From SZUA-584 sp964607965 (GTDB lineage Bacteria > Bacillota > Clostridia > Christensenellales > SZUA-584): 64,000 nt of DNA. Below the pieces are notes generated by a model. The model had not been told where the DNA came from. It saw only the letters and a program-made list of their open reading frames with translations, and did no database searches. The translations under genes were made by a program, and so were the position numbers. The stretch lies in NCBI GenBank assembly GCA_964607965.1, contig CAZSMH010000001.1, positions 34,160-98,159 on the forward strand. The letters run 5' to 3'. Shown piece after piece: positions 43,581 to 52,277 of this stretch; within the stretch, counting starts at the first letter, position 1, and each line of letters opens with the position of its first letter.

Positions 43581-43603
43581 TAAACAGTACGCATGTCTGT
43601 TTA
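43581..43603. repeat. Inverted repeat upstream of the first VanW gene
   Basis: TAAACAG (43581-43587) and CTGTTTA (43597-43603) are perfect 7-base arms 9 bases apart. It could be an operator or a hairpin between yjbQ and the VanW-type gene. No T-run follows. Confidence 0.35.
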
Positions 43604-43661
43604 CAAAGTTCAAAAAATATTGTATGTTAAGCTATGCAATACCAAATGGGGGAGAGAGGTC

Positions 43662-45194
43662 ATGCGTAGAAAACAGCATCAACACTTCAAAGCATTGCTT
43701 CTTGCATTGGGAGTTCTTGTTGTTTCATTGATAGTAGTATTAATTTTGATGTTTACCGGCGGTGCCTTGAACAGCGAGGAACGGCAAGTCCGGTTTATTG
43801 ACGCTGCGCATTTTTTGCCCGGCATTTCGGTTGGGGGTGTTGATGTTTCGGGCAAAAGTTTCAAAGAGGCGCTTGGAGATGAGCAGATTTTGGCCGGAGC
43901 AAGAGCTTTTGAAGAGAGCTTTTCATACTCGTTTAACGTGGTTAATACCACACATACTTTTTCTGCGGCAGAGCTTGGGCTTGTGGCAAATACAGAACAG
44001 CTGCTAAAGGAAGCAATATGCTTCGGGCAGCATGGAGAAGGAGATGTAGTCAGCCAGCAAAAAGAGCAGCTGGAAAACGGCAATGTAAATTTTGATTTCG
44101 GGGTATACGGCGAGGAACCCATAGTGAAAGCGCGGATAACGGAGCTAAAGCCACAAATTGATGCTCTTCCGGCTGATGCTATGTATGAGATAGCCGATGA
44201 TATAAAGAGCAATCCAAAGGCGGTATGCCTTGAGGATGTAGAGGGCGTTACGATAATTGCAGAGACTGTGGGAGCTGATGTTGACGCGGCTGCGCTGGCG
44301 AAGCTTATATGCAGCAATGTAAACAGCGGCAATTATGATATTATAGATGCGCCTGCCATTACTGCATATCCCAAAGTGGATACAGAAATGCTTAAGGCCA
44401 ACACAGTAAAAAGAGGCGAGATGACATCGCTGTTTAACGTAAGGCCGCTTAATAAAGCTAAACGTGTTAAAAATATAAAAATTTTCGCAAATATAATAAA
44501 CGGGACGATAATCAATCCGGGTGAAACATGGTCTTTGAACGAGACCGCAGGTCCAAGAAATGAAACAACTGCAAAGACTATCGGCTGGGAAGCTGCGCCC
44601 GGAATAAGCAACGGACGATATGAAGAACAGCTTGGCGGCGGCGTATGCCAGGTATCCAGCACAGTTTATAATGCTGCTCTGCGTGCCGAAATGACAATTG
44701 TTGAGAGAAGACCTCACAGCTGGCCTTCGTCATATGTGCCTGAGGGACTTGACGCGACTATAAGCACTGGGGGGCCCGACCTTGTTATAAGCAATCCGAC
44801 CGACAGCCCTGTTTATATGGTGGCATGCGTGGACGATGAAGAATATAAGCTTACCGTACAGTTTTTCGGTGCGTCCCAGCCTCACGGCTTAACCATTGAT
44901 TTCATCAGCAAAAAGGTAAGTACGGGAAAGGCACCGGAACCGAAGTATTATTATAATTCGCCTACTACGCCGGACGGCGAGCCTATAGGCGAGGGTAAAA
45001 CATATGAATGGATAAAACCGCGCGGAAGCCAGACGTGGAGGGTATACAAACAGTATAAGGATGCAGACGGAAATGTAATAAAAACGGAAACATATGGCAA
45101 AGATGTTACATACAAGGCTTATGCGGGCGTTTATTATGTAAACGGTCCCGATCCGTCTCTGGCGCCGTCCGTGCCCGATGCGGGTGAAGGCTGA
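43662..45194 (+). CDS. VanW-family envelope protein with G5-like end
   Basis: The 510-residue protein has an N-terminal membrane helix (about 10-32), a YoaR-like peptidoglycan-binding region (about 50-260), a VanW domain (about 270-410; INPGETWSLNETAGPRNETT; QLGGGVCQVSSTVYNAAL) and a G5-like beta C-terminus. VanW proteins lie outside the membrane; their reaction is unknown, though a wall link is likely. GGGGGAG before ATG 43662 sets the start; the frame is open from 43593. A paralogue follows. Confidence 0.88.
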   Translation: MRRKQHQHFKALLLALGVLVVSLIVVLILMFTGGALNSEERQVRFIDAAHFLPGISVGGVDVSGKSFKEALGDEQILAGARAFEESFSYSFNVVNTTHTFSAAELGLVANTEQLLKEAICFGQHGEGDVVSQQKEQLENGNVNFDFGVYGEEPIVKARITELKPQIDALPADAMYEIADDIKSNPKAVCLEDVEGVTIIAETVGADVDAAALAKLICSNVNSGNYDIIDAPAITAYPKVDTEMLKANTVKRGEMTSLFNVRPLNKAKRVKNIKIFANIINGTIINPGETWSLNETAGPRNETTAKTIGWEAAPGISNGRYEEQLGGGVCQVSSTVYNAALRAEMTIVERRPHSWPSSYVPEGLDATISTGGPDLVISNPTDSPVYMVACVDDEEYKLTVQFFGASQPHGLTIDFISKKVSTGKAPEPKYYYNSPTTPDGEPIGEGKTYEWIKPRGSQTWRVYKQYKDADGNVIKTETYGKDVTYKAYAGVYYVNGPDPSLAPSVPDAGEG

Positions 45195-45256
45195 GAAACA
45201 GCTTATTGCAGAGCTTTTAAAGGAAGCGTGAATCAGGTTAACTGATGGAGGAAAAG

Positions 45257-46999
45257 ATGGTCAAAAAAGCACAAATTGAGATAAAAGAAACTGATATTGA
45301 GATAAAAGGTACTGATAAGGATGAAAAAAAACGCAGGATATTCTTGATTGCGGCTGCAAGCGTTTTGTTTGCAGCAATAGTTATATCTGTAATTTTGATT
45401 TTGGGTAATGCGCAGGCGAGCGAGGATAATATTGAGAGGATACTGGAATTCGGCAAATTGACAGACGGAGTATCAATAGGAGGAGTCGACATTTCAGGAA
45501 TGACGGAGCAGGAAGCGCGTGCCGCTACCGAGAACCTGCCTGATAGATTGCTGGCAAATACCAGCTTGTCGTTTGACATTGACGGCGCCCACGCAACATT
45601 GGGGGCACAGATATTAGGCCTTGCGACGGATTATGAAGAGATTTTCTCAAGTGCCGTTAAATTCGGCCGTTCAGGCAGCTTTGAAGAGCGCGTATCAGAT
45701 ATTAAGGCGGCGTTTGAAGGCCGGGCGGCGTTTGATATTATAATTAAAGCGGACGAGGCCTCTGTAAAGGCTGGCCTTGCTTCAAACTATGATACATTCA
45801 ATAATGATGCGCGAGATGCTTCATACATTTTTATGCCCAACGGTTATCTTGAAGACGGCACACCGTTTGAACCGGGCGAATTCAACGGCAAGGCAATAAC
45901 ATACCCTGAAACGCTTGTCCGGATTCCGGAAGAGCAAATGCCAAATCCGCTAAGATATCAGTACTGGAAAAAAACAAAGTATATAAAAGACAGCAGGCCG
46001 GAGGATGCCAATATTGCGCGCTTTCTGTATATGGAGGAAGAAAAAGGCATAAATACAGATATGGATGCCTTAGCAGCGCTTATTATTCAAGCGGTGGAAA
46101 AAGCGGATTTTTCCACGGTGATTGTTGTGCCCGTACAGGTGTCAGAGCCCACAGTTACGCTTGATCAGGTTAAGGCAAAAACTCAGCTTGTTTCATCGTG
46201 GACAACTTGGTACGGACACAGCTCTAGTAAAAACAGAGCTTGGAACGTAGGGCTGCTGGCAAGCAAGATAAACGGCACGGTGCTTGAGCCTAATGTACAG
46301 TGGTCAATAAACAAGAACATCGGGAAACGCACTATAGCGGGCGGCTTTAAAAAAGCCGGGGCTTTAAGCGGCGGAAGGACGATTGAAGATGACGTCGGGG
46401 GCGGGGTATGCCAAGTGGCAAGCACACTCTACAATGCCGCTATCCGTTCGGATATAAGTGTGCCCGAACAGCACCGCCATACTATTCCTTCGGCTTACTT
46501 GCCTATTGCTCTCGATGCGGCCATAAGCGTCAGCCCCGATCTTGCGCTGCTAAATCAGCATGACGTGCCAGTGTTTATTGTGTCGTATCTTGATTATAAG
46601 AATAAGAACATTACGTTTGAGATATATGGACCGACCGTTGTGCACGAAACGTACGGCGATGTGATACTCGATTTTGAAGGTAAAAAAACGGGCACAGGGG
46701 CAACGCCCGCTACAATTAATTATTACAACCAAAAGAAGACGCCGGACGGAGATACGATTCCTGAAGGCGGTAAAGTTGTATATCGAGATGCGCGTGCGGC
46801 CGTATACTGCAGGGCTTATATCATATATCGCGACCTTACAGGTAAAGAGCTTGAAAAAAAGGTGCTGTATAATGACAGTTATAATTCGTTTACAGGACAG
46901 GTATACCACAACTATCCCGAAGGAGGTCCTGTAGTTCCGCCCGGAAATGAGGAACCGCCCGTGGGAGGAGGAGAAGAACCGCCCGAAGATACGCCTTAA
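45257..46999 (+). CDS. VanW-family envelope protein, second tandem copy
   Basis: The 580-residue protein has the same order as its neighbour: basic start, membrane helix (about 27-47), YoaR-like region, VanW domain (VQWSINKNIGKRTIAGGFKK; DVGGGVCQVASTLYNAAI) and a beta C-terminus ending in a Pro/Glu/Gly-rich tail (PPVGGGEEPPEDTP). GGAGG lies 5 bases before ATG 45257; ATG 45245 is possible. Sequence divergence suggests an old duplication. The Pro-rich tail may span the wall. Confidence 0.87.
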   Translation: MVKKAQIEIKETDIEIKGTDKDEKKRRIFLIAAASVLFAAIVISVILILGNAQASEDNIERILEFGKLTDGVSIGGVDISGMTEQEARAATENLPDRLLANTSLSFDIDGAHATLGAQILGLATDYEEIFSSAVKFGRSGSFEERVSDIKAAFEGRAAFDIIIKADEASVKAGLASNYDTFNNDARDASYIFMPNGYLEDGTPFEPGEFNGKAITYPETLVRIPEEQMPNPLRYQYWKKTKYIKDSRPEDANIARFLYMEEEKGINTDMDALAALIIQAVEKADFSTVIVVPVQVSEPTVTLDQVKAKTQLVSSWTTWYGHSSSKNRAWNVGLLASKINGTVLEPNVQWSINKNIGKRTIAGGFKKAGALSGGRTIEDDVGGGVCQVASTLYNAAIRSDISVPEQHRHTIPSAYLPIALDAAISVSPDLALLNQHDVPVFIVSYLDYKNKNITFEIYGPTVVHETYGDVILDFEGKKTGTGATPATINYYNQKKTPDGDTIPEGGKVVYRDARAAVYCRAYIIYRDLTGKELEKKVLYNDSYNSFTGQVYHNYPEGGPVVPPGNEEPPVGGGEEPPEDTP

Positions 47000-47013
47000 G
47001 GAGGCGGCTGATT

Positions 47014-47070
47014 ATGCCGATTAGCCGAAATTCCGCTTTGTTAAGGCGCTTGCTATTCATTCACTGTTGA
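47014..47070 (+). CDS. Possible 18-residue small protein
   Basis: An ATG at 47014 opens an 18-codon frame (MPISRNSALLRRLLFIHC) with AAGGAGG about 9 bases before it. The peptide is basic and partly hydrophobic. It ends where a sigma-A-like promoter begins. The strong ribosome-binding site is its only support, so it may be chance or a leader. Confidence 0.3.
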   Translation: MPISRNSALLRRLLFIHC

Positions 47071-47095
47071 CGAAATTTTATTTTGGTGATAATAT
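47067..47095 (+). promoter_or_regulatory. Likely sigma-A promoter of the zinc-ribbon gene
   Basis: TTGACG (47067-47072) and TAATAT (47090-47095) are 17 bases apart. A leader of about 145 bases would follow before the gene at 47247. Confidence 0.5.
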
Positions 47096-47246
47096 AAACT
47101 AAAATATGTATCAATATTGGTACAAAAATTATGGTCGAGAAAAAGCCGATGACAGAATTTCTGGACCGCGTAGTGTTCTTGAAACATTGGGCCGGAACTA
47201 AGAAATATCATATCGTCTTTAAGAACCATGTTAAAAAGGAGAAAAA

Positions 47247-47528
47247 ATGTTTCAGGACAGGACACTAACGTGCGCAGATTGCGGAGAAAGCTTTGTATTC
47301 TCTGCTTCAGAGCAAGAATTCTATCACGATAAGGGCTATGAAAACGACCCGAAAAGGTGTCTATCATGTCGCCAGCAAAGAAAACAGCAAAAAAGGTCGA
47401 GCGACCGCCCGATGTTTGATGCTGTTTGTGCTGAATGCGGTGCGGAAACAAAGGTGCCGTTTCAGCCGACCGGCGAGCGGCCTGTTTATTGCAGCGATTG
47501 TTTTAAGGCTAGAAAAGACCGGTATTAA
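47247..47528 (+). CDS. Zinc-ribbon protein of unknown function
   Basis: The 93-residue protein has two Cys-pair clusters: TCADCGESF...CLSC and VCAECGAETKVPF...CSDC, each able to bind zinc. It is basic between them (RQQRKQQKRSS). The pattern fits the small CxxC zinc-ribbon proteins common in Firmicutes. AAAAGGAG lies before the ATG and a strong terminator follows, so it is a single-gene unit. Nucleic-acid binding is likely but unproven. Confidence 0.8.
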   Translation: MFQDRTLTCADCGESFVFSASEQEFYHDKGYENDPKRCLSCRQQRKQQKRSSDRPMFDAVCAECGAETKVPFQPTGERPVYCSDCFKARKDRY

Positions 47529-47538
47529 AAATTTAACA

Positions 47539-47574
47539 AAAAAGCGCCGTATTCGTACGAATATGGCGCTTTTT
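47539..47574 (+). terminator. Strong terminator after the zinc-ribbon gene
   Basis: AAAAAGCGCCGTATTC pairs with GAATATGGCGCTTTTT around GTAC, with T-run on + and A-run before it, so it can work both ways. Confidence 0.9.
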
Positions 47575-47611
47575 GCATATGAGTAAAGCTGTTAATATAC
47601 CAACAGCATGT

Positions 47612-47641
47612 TTGACGTTGTGCACATACCGGTGGTAGAAT
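47612..47641 (+). promoter_or_regulatory. Sigma-A promoter of the Lrp-aminotransferase operon
   Basis: TTGACG (47612-47617) and TAGAAT (47636-47641) are 18 bases apart, 35 bases before the ATG of the regulator gene. Confidence 0.6.
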
Positions 47642-47675
47642 ACTTAAAGCTTAATTTAGGGACGGAGGGGTTTTT

Positions 47676-48170
47676 ATGAAAAATGGTTTGTGTGCCGAGA
47701 TTCTTGATATGCTTGAAAATGACGCAAAAGTCAGCATAGAAGATATGGCTGTGCTTACCGGAGCATCCAGCGAAAAAATAAGAGAAGCCATTACGGCAAT
47801 GGAAAAGGAAAAAATAATAGTTAAATATACAACAATAACAAACCGGGAAAAGCTTGGGGCTGATGAGGCGGAAGCATTGATCGAAGTTAAAGTTGTACCT
47901 AAAAGGGGACTTGGTTACGATGATCTTGCAGAACGCATATATCGCTTTTCGGAAGTTAAATCAGTATATCTGATGTCGGGTACATACGATCTTTCAGTTG
48001 TAGTTAAAGCCGATACTATGAAACAAATATCCCAGTTTGTTTTTGAAAAACTGGCTGTGCTGGAGGGCGTTTCCAGTACGGTGACGCACTTTATTATGCG
48101 TAAATACAAAGAACAGGGAGTGATTTTGACAACGCGGGAGCAGGAGGAAAGGCTGGTAATTTCGCTATGA
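47676..48170 (+). CDS. Lrp/AsnC-family regulator (AlaR/YugG-like)
   Basis: The 164-residue protein has an N-terminal HTH (SIEDMAVLTGASSEKIREAI) and a C-terminal RAM ligand-binding domain (VYLMSGTYDLSVVVKADTM). It is translationally coupled (ATGA) to an aminotransferase, matching alaR-alaT (yugG-yugH) in Bacillus, where it activates alanine transaminase synthesis. Autoregulation of this operon is likely. GGACGGAGG lies before the ATG. Confidence 0.88.
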   Translation: MKNGLCAEILDMLENDAKVSIEDMAVLTGASSEKIREAITAMEKEKIIVKYTTITNREKLGADEAEALIEVKVVPKRGLGYDDLAERIYRFSEVKSVYLMSGTYDLSVVVKADTMKQISQFVFEKLAVLEGVSSTVTHFIMRKYKEQGVILTTREQEERLVISL

Positions 48171-49339
48171 CAACAGAGAGATTTGTTTCTTCGATAGTTA
48201 AAGAAGTCCCGCCCTCCGGAATACGCAAATTTTTTGATATTGCAAGCGAAATGAAAGACTGTATTTCGCTTGGTGTGGGAGAGCCCGATTTTGACACTCC
48301 GTGGAACATTCGGGAGAGCGCCATTTACGCGCTGGAATCCGGCCGTACGCATTACTCATCGAACCATGGCGGCACCGAACTGCGAAAGGCAATAAGTGAT
48401 TATCTTGATTTGCGTTTCGGGCTTAGCTTTGATATCAATCAGATTCTTGTGACGGTAGGAGCCAGCGAGGCTCTTGATCTTGCGTTTCGCGCTATAATGA
48501 ATCCCGGTGACGATGTTATTGCACCGTCACCCTCATATGTGGCATATATGCCGGGAATCAGCTTTGCAGGCGGCAACCCTGTGCCTATGGTACTGCGGGA
48601 AGAAAACCAATTCCGGATTACACCCGAAGACTTAAAAGCGGCTGTAACAAAAAAATCTAAAGCTATAATAATCGCTTTCCCCAACAACCCGACAGGCGCA
48701 ATAATGACAAAAGAGGATTATGAAAAAATCGTTCCAATAATAATTGAAAATGATTTGCTGGTTATATCAGACGAGATATATGCAGAGCTTACATATGGTC
48801 GCCAACACTTTTCGATTGCGTCGCTGCCCGGAATGAAGGAGCGCACAATAGTAATTAACGGTTTTTCAAAAGCTTTTGCAATGACGGGTTTTAGGCTTGG
48901 ATTTGCAGCGGGGCCAAAACCTTTGATAGACGCTATGGTAAAAGTGCATCAGTATTCCATGCTCTGTGCGCCCTCAATAAGTCAGGATGCTGGCATAGAA
49001 GCGCTGCGGTACGAGTGCGGCCATAAGTTTAACCAGGTTAAGGCTATGGTGGCTGAGTATAACAGGCGCAGGAGATATATGCACGGGGCATTTAATGATA
49101 TGGGGTTGAGTTGTTTTGAGCCTTTCGGCGCTTTTTACACATTTCCAAATATTAGCTCAACAGGACTGACTGCGGACGAATTCTGCACACGGCTGCTATA
49201 CGAAAAAAAGGTTGCCTGCGTGCCCGGGACGGCTTTCAGCGATAATATGAACAATTTTATTCGATGCTCGTATGCTACATCGCTTGAGAAAATTAAGGAA
49301 GCAATGGTCAGAATTAAAACCTTTATTGAGAGCCTTTAA
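48167..49339 (+). CDS. PLP-dependent class I aminotransferase (AlaT/YugH-like)
   Basis: The 390-residue protein has LGVGEPDFDTPWNI, TVGASEALDLAFRAIMNPGD, FPNNPTGAIMTKEDYE, and the PLP-lysine motif INGFSKAFAMTGFRLGF. It is a fold-type I aminotransferase. Pairing with the Lrp regulator suggests alanine as substrate, but aromatic or aspartate substrates are possible. It overlaps the regulator by 4 bases. Confidence 0.9.
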   Translation: MTTERFVSSIVKEVPPSGIRKFFDIASEMKDCISLGVGEPDFDTPWNIRESAIYALESGRTHYSSNHGGTELRKAISDYLDLRFGLSFDINQILVTVGASEALDLAFRAIMNPGDDVIAPSPSYVAYMPGISFAGGNPVPMVLREENQFRITPEDLKAAVTKKSKAIIIAFPNNPTGAIMTKEDYEKIVPIIIENDLLVISDEIYAELTYGRQHFSIASLPGMKERTIVINGFSKAFAMTGFRLGFAAGPKPLIDAMVKVHQYSMLCAPSISQDAGIEALRYECGHKFNQVKAMVAEYNRRRRYMHGAFNDMGLSCFEPFGAFYTFPNISSTGLTADEFCTRLLYEKKVACVPGTAFSDNMNNFIRCSYATSLEKIKEAMVRIKTFIESL

Positions 49340-49395
49340 GTAAAAGCAGAAATTTGCTACTGCAAATAAGCGGTTAATGTTATGCATATTTGTGT

Positions 49396-49422
49396 TAAAG
49401 CAATTTCTTAGAATACCGATAA
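49396..49422 (+). promoter_or_regulatory. Sigma-28 promoter outside the flagellar cluster
   Basis: TAAA (49396-49399, in TTAAAG) and ACCGATAA (49415-49422) are 15 bases apart. Only the first base of the -10 box differs from GCCGATAA. The start near 49430 gives a leader of about 40 bases before the Ca-loop protein gene. Confidence 0.7.
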
Positions 49423-49468
49423 TACTATAAGAGATGGAATCTTTATAAATTGGCAAGGAGGCCGTAAT

Positions 49469-50500
49469 ATGAAGATTGATAATTATAGTATTATGCAAGG
49501 CAGCTCTCACAGCCTGCAAAAAAGCAGGAGTGAAACGGAACATCTGGAAGTGTGGAGTGATAGAGCCCAAGCTGACGAACCACCTTTTATTGTTGATATA
49601 AAAAACAGAGCTTTTGAGCTTTCTGCCGAAAAGACATGTAAAAAGAATGATTTGGGGGAGGAAGAAGAGGCGCAGAAGGACCCGCGCATCAAGCTTATTG
49701 AATCTTTTATATATCAGCTTACGGGCAAACGTATTAAATTTAAGTGTCAAACCCCAATAATTGAGCAAAACTATAAAGCGGATACCCCCGGAATAACATT
49801 TGTTGTACGCGGTGGCAGACAGGACGGCAGCGGCTTCGGTATGGTTTACGAATATCAGGAAATTGTATCCGAGCAGGAAAATGTCAAGTTCGATTCCGGA
49901 GGATATGTGACTACGGCCGACGGGCGAACTATTGCCTTTAATCTTGAGTTCGAGATGTCGCGGGAGTTTTACAGGCAAACAAACATGAGTCTGCGCTTGG
50001 GAGATGCGGCAAAGACCGTTGACCCGCTTGTTGTTGTATTCGAGAATGGTGCGCCGACATTAACTTCGGCAAAGCACGAGTTCGATCTTAATGCGGACGG
50101 CACTTTAGAAAGCATATCCTTTGCAACGGGCAACAGCGGCTTTCTTGCTCTTGATAAAAATGCCGACGGGATTATCAACAACGGTTCAGAGCTGTTCGGG
50201 CCAAACAGCGGAGACGGTTTTTTAGAGCTGAGCGAATATGATAAAGACGAAAACGGATGGATTGATGAGAATGATGAGGTTTTCGGGCAGCTGATGCTGC
50301 TTACTATGACTCAGGAGGGTGAAAAAACGCTGTTTAAGCTGGGCGATGTCGGTATCGGAGCAATCTATCTTAACGATATTTCCACCCAGTTTTCGATCAA
50401 AGATGAATCACAAGAATACGGCGAGATGAAAAGCAGCTCGGTTTTTTTACGCGAGGACGGCACCGCAGGAACCATACATCATATAGATTTGTCGGTATAG
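49469..50500 (+). CDS. Protein with EF-hand/dockerin-like calcium loops, putatively SigD-controlled
   Basis: The 343-residue protein has a disordered charged N-terminus (1-80), a beta-rich middle, and three Ca-loop motifs: DLNADGTLESI (from residue 206), DKNADGIINNGSELFG (from 229) and DKDENGWIDENDEVFG (from 258). There is no Sec signal or membrane segment. AAGGAGG precedes the ATG, and a sigma-28 promoter lies 47 bases upstream. A terminator follows. It may be a motility-linked, possibly flagellum-exported Ca-binding protein. The family function is unknown. Confidence 0.8.
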   Translation: MKIDNYSIMQGSSHSLQKSRSETEHLEVWSDRAQADEPPFIVDIKNRAFELSAEKTCKKNDLGEEEEAQKDPRIKLIESFIYQLTGKRIKFKCQTPIIEQNYKADTPGITFVVRGGRQDGSGFGMVYEYQEIVSEQENVKFDSGGYVTTADGRTIAFNLEFEMSREFYRQTNMSLRLGDAAKTVDPLVVVFENGAPTLTSAKHEFDLNADGTLESISFATGNSGFLALDKNADGIINNGSELFGPNSGDGFLELSEYDKDENGWIDENDEVFGQLMLLTMTQEGEKTLFKLGDVGIGAIYLNDISTQFSIKDESQEYGEMKSSSVFLREDGTAGTIHHIDLSV

Positions 50501-50515
50501 GCTTATAATAAACAT

Positions 50516-50545
50516 GCCCCGTGGTTTTCGGGGCTTATTTATTTT
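50516..50545 (+). terminator. Terminator after the Ca-loop protein gene
   Basis: GCCCCG (50516-50521) pairs with CGGGGC (50529-50534), followed by TTATTTATTTT. It makes the gene a single unit. Confidence 0.8.
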
Positions 50546-50553
50546 AGGTTAAT

Positions 50554-50581
50554 TTGCTTTAAGGCAAAAAAGATATATAAT
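50554..50581 (+). promoter_or_regulatory. Likely sigma-A promoter of radA
   Basis: TTGCTT (50554-50559) and a perfect TATAAT (50576-50581) are 16 bases apart. The start would be about 50588, just before AAGGAGGG. Confidence 0.55.
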
Positions 50582-50605
50582 AGCTGTAAAAAGGAGGGCG
50601 CGCAG

Positions 50606-51958
50606 TTGAAAAAGGATAAAACCGCTTTTGTCTGTGAGGAATGCGGCTATACAAACACAAAATGGCTGGGGCAGTGCCCTTCGTGCAAAGAGTGGAATAC
50701 GCTTTATGAGGCGGTGATTGAGAAGCCGCCGGCGGCAGGGGCTGTACCTTTGGGGGAAGCGCCCGTTTATTTAAAAGATGTTTCCACGGCTGCCACAGCA
50801 CGCTGGAAAACAGGTTTCGCCGAATTGGACAGAGTACTGGGCAGCGGCGTTGTGGAAGGCTCGGTAGTTTTAGCAGGCGGTGAGCCGGGTATAGGAAAAT
50901 CTACATTGTTTTTGCAGGTTGCAGATGCAATGGCGCAGTCGGGCAAGCGCGTGCTATATATTTCAGGAGAGGAATCTTCAAGGCAGATTCGTATTCGTGC
51001 CAACCGGCTTAATTGCAGGGGAGACATATTGCTGTTATCGGAGACGGAACTGCAAAGCTGCATTTCCCGTATAAGGCAGGCCGCGCCGGAATTTGTTGTA
51101 GTTGATTCCATACAGACAATGTATTCTTCTCGGCTGGGACCTGCCGCGGGCAGTTTAAGCCAGATAAAAGAATGCGCCGCGCAGCTTACGCGTGAGGCAA
51201 AAACAAGCGGAGCCGCTGTATTTATTATAGGCCATGTGACAAAAGAAGGAGCCATAGCAGGACCTCGTGCGGTGGAGCATATGGTGGATACAGTTCTTTA
51301 TTTTGAGGGGGAAAGACAAGGCACGTTTAGAATATTGCGCGCTGTAAAGAACCGGTTTGGGTCTACCAATGAGATAGGTGTTTTTGATATGCGCGATGAT
51401 GGCATGCACGAGGTTGAAAACCCGTCCGGGCTGCTGCTGGGCGAACGCACAAAAGAGGCGTCAGGCTCCTGCGTGTATCCTGCTATCGAAGGTACGCGTC
51501 CGGTGCTGCTGGAAATACAGGCTCTTGTTTCTCCAACCTCGTTTCAGATGCCGCGGCGTATGGCGGCAGGTCTTGACTACAACCGAATGGCTCTTATGGT
51601 AGCCGTTTTGGAAAAACGCATGGGCTTAAAGCTTTATAATCAGGACGTATACTTGAATGTAGCGGGCGGCATACGCTTGGTACAGCCAGCGGCAGACCTT
51701 GCGATGGCTGCAAGCATTGTATCCAGCTTTCGCGATGCTGCTATAAGCGATACGGCAGCCATGGGGGAGGTTGGCCTAACTGGTGAGGTGCGCGCTGTAG
51801 GGCAGGTAGAAAAGCGGCTTGCCGAATGTGCCAAGATGGGTTTTAATAAGGCGGTGGTTCCAAAATCAAACCTTGCGGGCTTAAGAATCCCGCAGGGTAT
51901 TAAGGTTCATGGCGTACGCCATGTTTTTGACGCTCTTGAAGTTTTGATAGACAAATAA
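50606..51958 (+). CDS. radA: DNA repair branch-migration ATPase RadA
   Basis: The 450-residue protein has an N-terminal zinc finger (CEECGYTNTKWLGQCPSCKEW, shown as two CxxC pairs), a RecA-like core with Walker A GGEPGIGKSTLFLQV, the RadA motif VKNRFGSTNEIG, and a Lon-protease-like C-terminus (about 290-450). It moves Holliday junctions and helps recombination. The start is TTG 50606, 7 bases after AAGGAGGG. Confidence 0.95.
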   Translation: MKKDKTAFVCEECGYTNTKWLGQCPSCKEWNTLYEAVIEKPPAAGAVPLGEAPVYLKDVSTAATARWKTGFAELDRVLGSGVVEGSVVLAGGEPGIGKSTLFLQVADAMAQSGKRVLYISGEESSRQIRIRANRLNCRGDILLLSETELQSCISRIRQAAPEFVVVDSIQTMYSSRLGPAAGSLSQIKECAAQLTREAKTSGAAVFIIGHVTKEGAIAGPRAVEHMVDTVLYFEGERQGTFRILRAVKNRFGSTNEIGVFDMRDDGMHEVENPSGLLLGERTKEASGSCVYPAIEGTRPVLLEIQALVSPTSFQMPRRMAAGLDYNRMALMVAVLEKRMGLKLYNQDVYLNVAGGIRLVQPAADLAMAASIVSSFRDAAISDTAAMGEVGLTGEVRAVGQVEKRLAECAKMGFNKAVVPKSNLAGLRIPQGIKVHGVRHVFDALEVLIDK

Positions 51959-51985
51959 TTAAAGATATTGAGAATCTGACAGGCT

Positions 51986-52085
51986 NNNNNNNNNNNNNNN
52001 NNNNNNNNNNNNNNNNNNNNNNNNNNNNNNNNNNNNNNNNNNNNNNNNNNNNNNNNNNNNNNNNNNNNNNNNNNNNNNNNNNNNN
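51986..52085. other. Assembly gap of 100 Ns
   Basis: Exactly 100 unknown bases, the usual scaffold placeholder. The real gap length is unknown and genes may be missing here. An open frame on the minus strand across this run is meaningless. Confidence 0.99.
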
Positions 52086-52277
52086 GACATACTAATCACT
52101 TTCACAGCAATAGCGCTTGGTTCATTTGCCGCGTATAAGATGACAATGTCTAAAGCAAAGCTGCACGGGCGTTGGTTTTGTTTTGCCTCATTATTTATTA
52201 TAATCGGCATTGCTGCCGTTTTTGCGGTATTCACATTTTATCCGCCTGCACACCCGCTTTTTATACCAAATACTTAA
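52086..52277 (+). CDS. C-terminal fragment of a membrane protein, cut by the gap
   Basis: The frame is open from the gap edge to TAA at 52275-52277 and gives 63 residues. There are two hydrophobic helices (starting DILITFTAIALGSFAAY and FCFASLFIIIGIAAVFAVF) joined by a basic loop, and a Pro-rich end (TFYPPAHPLFIP). This is clearly coding-like. The family is not recognised, and the start lies in or before the gap. Confidence 0.6.
   Translation, partial: DILITFTAIALGSFAAYKMTMSKAKLHGRWFCFASLFIIIGIAAVFAVFTFYPPAHPLFIPNT

Noticed and set aside
46997..47023. TAAG-N15-GCCGATTA, sigma-28-like, after the second VanW gene
   Set aside because: Both boxes have mismatches and the left box is the VanW stop codon with its neighbour; a better sigma-A promoter lies just downstream.
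47131..47268. 45-codon frame overlapping the zinc-ribbon gene start
   Set aside because: No ribosome-binding site and no protein-like pattern; probably leader sequence.
51959..52234. Minus-strand frame across the N run
   Set aside because: It is open only because Ns hold no stops; the + strand fragment is far more protein-like.
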